This document shows positions 59,537 to 64,000 of a DNA stretch of 64,000 nt, in pieces. This stretch comes from Tritrichomonas musculus (taxonomy: Eukaryota; Parabasalia; Tritrichomonadida; Tritrichomonadidae). The stretch's first letter is position 1, and each line of letters opens with the position of its first letter. Below the pieces are notes generated by a model. It saw only the letters and a list, made by a program, of their open reading frames with translations. It did not search any database and had not been told where the DNA came from. The translations under genes and the position numbers were made by a program. The stretch spans positions 7,936,001 to 8,000,000 of the forward strand of contig JAPFFF010000002.1 in NCBI GenBank assembly GCA_039105265.1, given 5' to 3'.

Positions 59537-61501
59537 ATGCTCTTCGCTCTTTTTTCATTTATTCAATCAATTTCATTATCTAAATCAAATGCAAAAATCT
59601 CGCATATGAGTTTGACTTCATATCAAAATATTGTTGATTTTTCAAAATTCCAGCCTCAAATAGCAATAAGAATTGTTTTATTCGGATTTACTGAAGATAA
59701 TTCGTTCATAAATTCTTTTGAAAGCATTCTTAAACGTTTCCTCTCATCGAAAAGATATGGAATTCCCACTTCATCATCAAGTACTGATCCATATATCAAC
59801 CTTTCCCTAGTCTTTTCAGTAAATAATATAAATAATGACAATGATGACTTTTACAGAAACTATATAGATTTGATTGGAAAGCCTCAAGCAGGTAATGCTT
59901 CAAAAGATTATGAAAACTATGTTCATGTTGCCCAAGATTCAGAATTCACAAATATTTTTTCAAATCTTCATGCAAAGGAGATATTAAAATCTTCAAAAAA
60001 GAATGGAAATCGCCCAGAAAAGTATACTTTAGTATTTGTAAATCACTCCACCTCAGTTCAATTTCAATATGAAAAATCCAAAGAATACACCAATTGTCTT
60101 ATCTTTGAATTCAACAGTGGATTTTGCCACATTAGTCCTACAACAGATAATGATGATATTCTTTTTGGAGAAGAAAATGACAGTAATAAAGATTTGATTA
60201 AAGCGCCTGTAAATGATAAAAATGCTTATCTCGCAAAGCTTTTCAAATATACTTCTGTGTTTGTTGAGCAAATAATAATTCCAGATTTGCTCGATTATCA
60301 AAATCAAAACTTTTTAATAACTCCTTCAAAAATTATCTTTCCTGTAGTAACCTTTGGTCCCGAAATTAAATCTCTTGCTACACTTCAAAAAGAAATCACT
60401 TCCCTATTCTCTCCAATTGAAAGTTTGATGATCATTAACCGTCAAAATTTATATGAATTTCCGATCGTTGCGACAGCGTTGCAGACCAAAATTGGTTCAA
60501 ATCTTCTTTTCACAGCCCTCGGGCAATCCCAGCATATCTTTGGCTCGTCTCTCGGCTTAGCAATTCTCGACAACGATAAAAAATATAGAAGATGGAGAGA
60601 AAAGATTGAAAATGACGAACCATCAAAAGATAAAAAGAAGAACGATTATAAAAATTTCACTGAAACCGTCTCCTCTATAAACCGTCGAAAAGTAGCATCC
60701 ATATATTTATTCAATTCTAGAGATGATAGAACGAATAGCTTATACTTTAATTTGAATAATAATAATTTTCACTTTAGTGATGTTGAAAATGAAGATAATA
60801 ATTATATATCAGCCATTTTTGAAAGTGATGAGGAAAAGGTTCTAAGATTGCTTCTTTCTGCAATAGCAAAAGTTGGTGGAAATGTAAACTTTTTGAATAA
60901 TCAAGTATCACGATTTTCTTCATCTATGTTAACTTCATCATTGGACTTTAAAAAGATATTAAAGTATGGAAACGATAGATTCTTTTGTGCCTTTGGTGGT
61001 CATCATCCTTTCTTTCCGTATGGTGGAGTCCGATCGTTTTCATCGATCTTTTCAGATGTAATCATTCGTAATTTTGCATTATCAAACATTCTTATTTCAT
61101 ACAAATATTATATTGAAGCGCAAAATAAGTTGAAAAAATTGCGCAAAATTCAATTATCATTTTTAAATTCCTCTTTGCAAAAAGATAACCTTCAAACATT
61201 GCAAAAGTTGATTGTACGTACTTCTGATCGAATTAATAATAATGAAGTAGCAAAAGCTGTTTCATCTTCATCAAAAGCCGCAGAGATTTCTTTGAAAATA
61301 TTGAATGAAGCAGAAGAATTACTTTTAGAGGCTTCAGTATTTGGAAACTGTTGTCCTGAAACAGTTTATATTTCAAAAACATTGAATAATTACATTGTAG
61401 TTCTAATTGTTGTTTCGTTCTTTGGTATTGTTGTTTATGCTTTTTACAAATTATATCAATTATTCAAAAAGAAAAGAATTACACCAAAAGCTTTTTTGTA
61501 A
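59537..61501 (+). CDS. Type I membrane protein of unknown function
   Basis: The 654-aa protein begins with a hydrophobic signal sequence (MLFALFSFIQSISL) and has one C-terminal membrane helix (about 622-643, IVVLIVVSFFGIVVYAFY), followed by a short basic tail KKKRITPKAF. The large luminal or extracellular part has N-glycosylation-type Asn sites and a conserved-looking FCAFGGHHPFFPYGGVRSF region near 495. An amphipathic helical stretch (about 530-600) precedes the membrane. It starts 165 bp after the BEACH stop on the same strand. I do not recognise the family. The topology suggests an ER/Golgi or cell-surface protein. Confidence 0.75.
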   Translation: MLFALFSFIQSISLSKSNAKISHMSLTSYQNIVDFSKFQPQIAIRIVLFGFTEDNSFINSFESILKRFLSSKRYGIPTSSSSTDPYINLSLVFSVNNINNDNDDFYRNYIDLIGKPQAGNASKDYENYVHVAQDSEFTNIFSNLHAKEILKSSKKNGNRPEKYTLVFVNHSTSVQFQYEKSKEYTNCLIFEFNSGFCHISPTTDNDDILFGEENDSNKDLIKAPVNDKNAYLAKLFKYTSVFVEQIIIPDLLDYQNQNFLITPSKIIFPVVTFGPEIKSLATLQKEITSLFSPIESLMIINRQNLYEFPIVATALQTKIGSNLLFTALGQSQHIFGSSLGLAILDNDKKYRRWREKIENDEPSKDKKKNDYKNFTETVSSINRRKVASIYLFNSRDDRTNSLYFNLNNNNFHFSDVENEDNNYISAIFESDEEKVLRLLLSAIAKVGGNVNFLNNQVSRFSSSMLTSSLDFKKILKYGNDRFFCAFGGHHPFFPYGGVRSFSSIFSDVIIRNFALSNILISYKYYIEAQNKLKKLRKIQLSFLNSSLQKDNLQTLQKLIVRTSDRINNNEVAKAVSSSSKAAEISLKILNEAEELLLEASVFGNCCPETVYISKTLNNYIVVLIVVSFFGIVVYAFYKLYQLFKKKRITPKAFL

Positions 61502-61669
61502 GTTTTATTTATTTTAGATCTATGTTTAAATTATTATAATAGTTAATTTGGTTTTTCATTTTTTTTTTTTTTTTTATTCAGCGATTGTCATAGAATGTTG
61601 ATTTTTAAAGAATATAAAAATAGTAAAAGTTAACTTAATATTCAATTTTCATTCAATTAAAAATCAAAG

Positions 61670-62797
61670 TTATTTTCTAGCAGAAACAATTTTCTTGGCG
61701 ATGTTTTGGAATAAATTACGAACACTTTGTTGGTCCATAGCGCAAGTTTTTACTGTTTCAACCCAAGCTGTGGTAGTATTTCTATCAGGAGATAATTCAC
61801 GAAGGAAACGAGATTTTACATGTTCTATGCATGCTTCAACATTACTTGTATCACCGTCAAAATCAGGATAAGTTTCTTTGAACTGATCTGGAAATTCTTT
61901 GAGTTTCTTCTCGAAAACATCTGTCTTATTTAAAACAAGGAAAATTGGCTTTTGTGCGAAGACTGGTGAGTTTGCTGTATTTTGGAATAATGTAATTGAA
62001 TCTTGTGTTCTCTTCATTGTGTCATCTTCAAACATAAATTGATCGAAATCTGATAAAGAAACAACAAAAATGAGGTAGTCAACGCCTTGGAAGCATTTTT
62101 GCCATTTAGATCTTTCGCATTTTTGACCACCAACATCGACTAATTCAGTTTTAATTTGATTGTTAATTTTGAATTGTAAAGAAGAAATACCAGAAGTACG
62201 AATACGACTTTTGAGGAGATCTTCATCTGTTGGTAGATAGCCATTGCTGGCAATTCTCTTTGAATTGTCCAAGAAAAATGATGCATTATCACCTAAGCCA
62301 ATAGAATTGTTCTGTTGGTAGGCAGTTCTAATAGCAGGATCATGCCAAACATTTGTAATTTCCTCTGCAACTTCTGGTGTTAATTCTTCTTCGTTGAGTT
62401 GCATGTCGTTAATATTTTCAACAGAAGCTTCTAAGTCATCAGCAACATTTTGTCCACTATTTTGAATTGCTTCAACTAGTGTCTTAATATCTGAGATTAA
62501 GTTAATTTTGACAACAGAAGTCATGTCGTTTCTTTCATCATCATTAAATCCTCCGCAATAAATCATCTTCAAATGGCGCCAAAGAGTTGTTTTTCCGCAT
62601 TCGCCAGAACCAAGTAAAAGAATTTTAACGTCTTGCTGGTCAAATTCATCTTGAACAATCGAAATTTCGTTTGAGTTTGATGTCTTTTGTGGTTTAGATT
62701 CTGATGTTGTCTTTGTCGCTGCTGGTTTAGCTTGTCCTTGAGAAGAAGATTTTTTTGCTGGTGTTGTATGATCTACTGAACTTTCGCCACAACCCAT
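61670..62797 (-). CDS. Heterotrimeric G protein alpha subunit
   Basis: The 375-aa protein is a complete G-alpha. MGCG at the start gives a myristoylation Gly2 and palmitoylation Cys3, followed by a Ser/Lys/Thr-rich extension of about 45 residues before the P-loop, longer than usual. G1 is GSGECGKT (63-70); switch I has R198 and T201 (RIRTSGI); G3 is DVGGQ (221-225); G4 is NKTD (290-293); G5 is TCA (351-353). The switch II segment KCERSKWQKCF differs from the usual RSERKKW. The helical domain (about 85-190) is acidic. The C-terminus SARK lacks the pertussis-toxin Cys. It sits at the plasma membrane and couples receptors to effectors; the receptor is unknown. Confidence 0.96.
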   Translation of the reverse strand: MGCGESSVDHTTPAKKSSSQGQAKPAATKTTSESKPQKTSNSNEISIVQDEFDQQDVKILLLGSGECGKTTLWRHLKMIYCGGFNDDERNDMTSVVKINLISDIKTLVEAIQNSGQNVADDLEASVENINDMQLNEEELTPEVAEEITNVWHDPAIRTAYQQNNSIGLGDNASFFLDNSKRIASNGYLPTDEDLLKSRIRTSGISSLQFKINNQIKTELVDVGGQKCERSKWQKCFQGVDYLIFVVSLSDFDQFMFEDDTMKRTQDSITLFQNTANSPVFAQKPIFLVLNKTDVFEKKLKEFPDQFKETYPDFDGDTSNVEACIEHVKSRFLRELSPDRNTTTAWVETVKTCAMDQQSVRNLFQNIAKKIVSARK

Positions 62798-63053
62798 TTG
62801 AATTTATGTGCGAAAAAACAGATATTAAGTTTTTCAAAGAAATTCTTTGGTCTATCAATTTTTATTTAAAATTTAAATACAAAATTGGTAGTATTTTGGG
62901 AGGTTTTTGTCAAAAATATAAAAAAACAAAATTATAAAGATAAAAAGAATTAACAGTGAATATCGATTATTTTGATAAAAAAAAAAAAAGAATTTTGTTT
63001 CATTATTAGCATTTTTCTCAAAATCATACGTTAACAAAAACTTTCATTTTTGT
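62798..63053. other. Upstream region of the G-alpha gene
   Basis: 256 bp of A/T-rich DNA between the G-alpha ATG and the inverted MITE copy. The leader has TTTGAAAAACTTAA close to the ATG. The MITE starts about 260 bp upstream of this gene, so it may lie within its promoter. Confidence 0.5.
63046..63053. repeat. Target-site duplication, left
   Basis: ATTTTTGT, repeated at 63534-63541. With ATTTTGGC of copy 1 it suggests a preference for an ATTTT-rich target. Confidence 0.92.
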
Positions 63054-63533
63054 TAGACTTGTTATTCTCCCATTCTCGAGATCGATAATTGGTTGACTTT
63101 TTGATATCGATACACAAATATACACAGATTCTCGAGATCGATTTCAGAGATCGAGAATTAATTTTCTCAGTTTTTGATATCAGAATTTTTAATTAAACTT
63201 TTTGATAAAAATATGATCGTATTTTAATCTCAAATATTTCATAAAAAAAGAATGTATTTTTTTGATTTTAATCTTAAAATAAACATCAATACATTATATT
63301 ATATATTTTTAAATATTATAAAATCACAAATACCAATTATAAAAAAAGATAAATCTGTTTGAGATCTCGAGATCTCGGTAATTGATATCAAGTTTACAAT
63401 TATTTTTATATCACATTTCATATCTGATATCTTGATAATCGATAATCTCGATATCAGATTTGTAAACTGATAATCGAGTATCACATGTAAAAAAGTGACG
63501 TTTTTGATATCGATTCTCAAAATAACAAGTCTA
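63054..63533 (-). mobile_element. Non-autonomous DNA transposon (MITE), copy 2 (inverted), 8-bp TSD
   Basis: The element is 480 bp, in inverted orientation relative to copy 1 (26639-27117). Its ends are TAGACTTGTTATT and AATAACAAGTCTA, with flanking ATTTTTGT at 63046-63053 and 63534-63541. About 20 differences, including a few one-base indels, separate the copies by eye. Both lengths, both ends and both perfect duplications agree, so the boundaries are exact. Confidence 0.93.
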
Positions 63534-63541
63534 ATTTTTGT
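63534..63541. repeat. Target-site duplication, right
   Basis: ATTTTTGT directly after the right terminal repeat of MITE copy 2. Confidence 0.92.
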
Positions 63542-64000
63542 CTTAAGATTATCTAATCAATATATCATTTTTATTTTAATTTTTCTTTCATATTAATTTT
63601 TTTCATATATAATTTTGTTTGTTATTTGTTTTTATTCTTTTTGCAATGGTTAATATTTGTAAGGAATTTGGATTTTTGGCACCCAATATTTTGGTATATT
63701 TCTAACCAATTTTTTTGAATATTGAAGAAGGGTCGAAACTAGCGAATTTTTAATAAATATGATTATAATTAATATATTTTACTTAATGACAGAATATAAA
63801 TTTAAACTATTAATTATGATATATTTAATGCCCTTGAAAACAAGATATTACTATAAAAAATGAAGACTTTTGAATTCAAATGCTGATCGTAATAGGCAAA
63901 TTTTTAACTTTGAATAATTTTGTTAAAACTTTTCTATAAAAAACATTTTATAAATCATTTATATCATAAAAAATATCATATATTTGCTTTTTAATTGGTA
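63542..64000. other. Intergenic end of window
   Basis: A/T-rich, no gene seen. A single AGAAGGGTCGAAACTAGCG patch near 63725 is richer in G and C than its surroundings; it may be the edge of another element. Confidence 0.5.

Noticed and set aside
1-64000. CRISPR arrays, operons, ribosome-binding sites, telomere repeats, rRNA genes
   Set aside because: None seen; the gene structure is eukaryotic and the repeats present are coding or transposon-derived.
1-64000. Dictyostelium or ciliate origin
   Set aside because: All three stop codons end genes, ruling out common ciliate codes. The absence of introns in genes of 2-7.5 kb and the trichomonad-type ankyrin, Myb and BEACH families fit a parabasalid better than Dictyostelium.

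Overview
The window looks like nuclear DNA of a parabasalid protist, most likely Tritrichomonas or a close relative. It is very AT-rich. Genes up to 2,523 codons run without introns, and TAA, TAG and TGA are all used as stops, which excludes the usual ciliate code reassignments. The gene families fit a trichomonad: ankyrin and leucine-rich-repeat (LRR) proteins, BEACH proteins, short two-repeat Myb factors, NT-C2 proteins, G-alpha and a plasma-membrane-type calcium pump. The species name is an inference; no rRNA or other marker gene is present.

Layout. 1-11 kb: the 5' part of an LRR gene (cut by the window edge), an exocyst SEC6-like gene, a second LRR gene with an Asn/Glu-rich insert, an FHA-RING ubiquitin ligase, a HAD phosphatase head-to-head (40 bp apart) with a small disordered protein, and a third LRR gene. 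11-24 kb: a long NT-C2 protein with Gly-Val repeats, an inverted-repeat element, a beta-helix protein with two C-terminal RING-like fingers, and a membrane protein with an LTA-synthase/sulfatase-type domain. 24-28.5 kb: a graveyard of broken mobile-element coding remnants, invaded by two short non-autonomous DNA elements with clear target-site duplications. 28.5-45 kb: an unrecognised 801-aa protein, a PMCA-type calcium ATPase, a 1,760-aa repeat protein ending in a P-loop ATPase domain, a Myb factor and a small C2-like protein. 45-64 kb: an ankyrin protein, a pseudokinase, a His-rich cullin/APC2-like candidate, a giant BEACH protein, a type I membrane protein, a G-alpha subunit, and a second copy of the 480-bp element seen at 26.6 kb.

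Functionally, several genes belong to membrane traffic and signalling (SEC6, BEACH, NT-C2, G-alpha, PMCA) and ubiquitin pathways (FHA-RING, beta-helix-RING, possible APC2-like). Nothing indicates operons; each gene appears to be independently transcribed, with several divergent pairs sharing short intergenic spaces.

Most novel items: the 1,760-aa protein carrying eleven copies of a YADxxPWV motif joined to a P-loop domain; a kinase homologue lacking both catalytic aspartates; a BEACH protein with an eroded BEACH core; and a non-autonomous transposon family defined here by two copies with perfect 8-bp target duplications.
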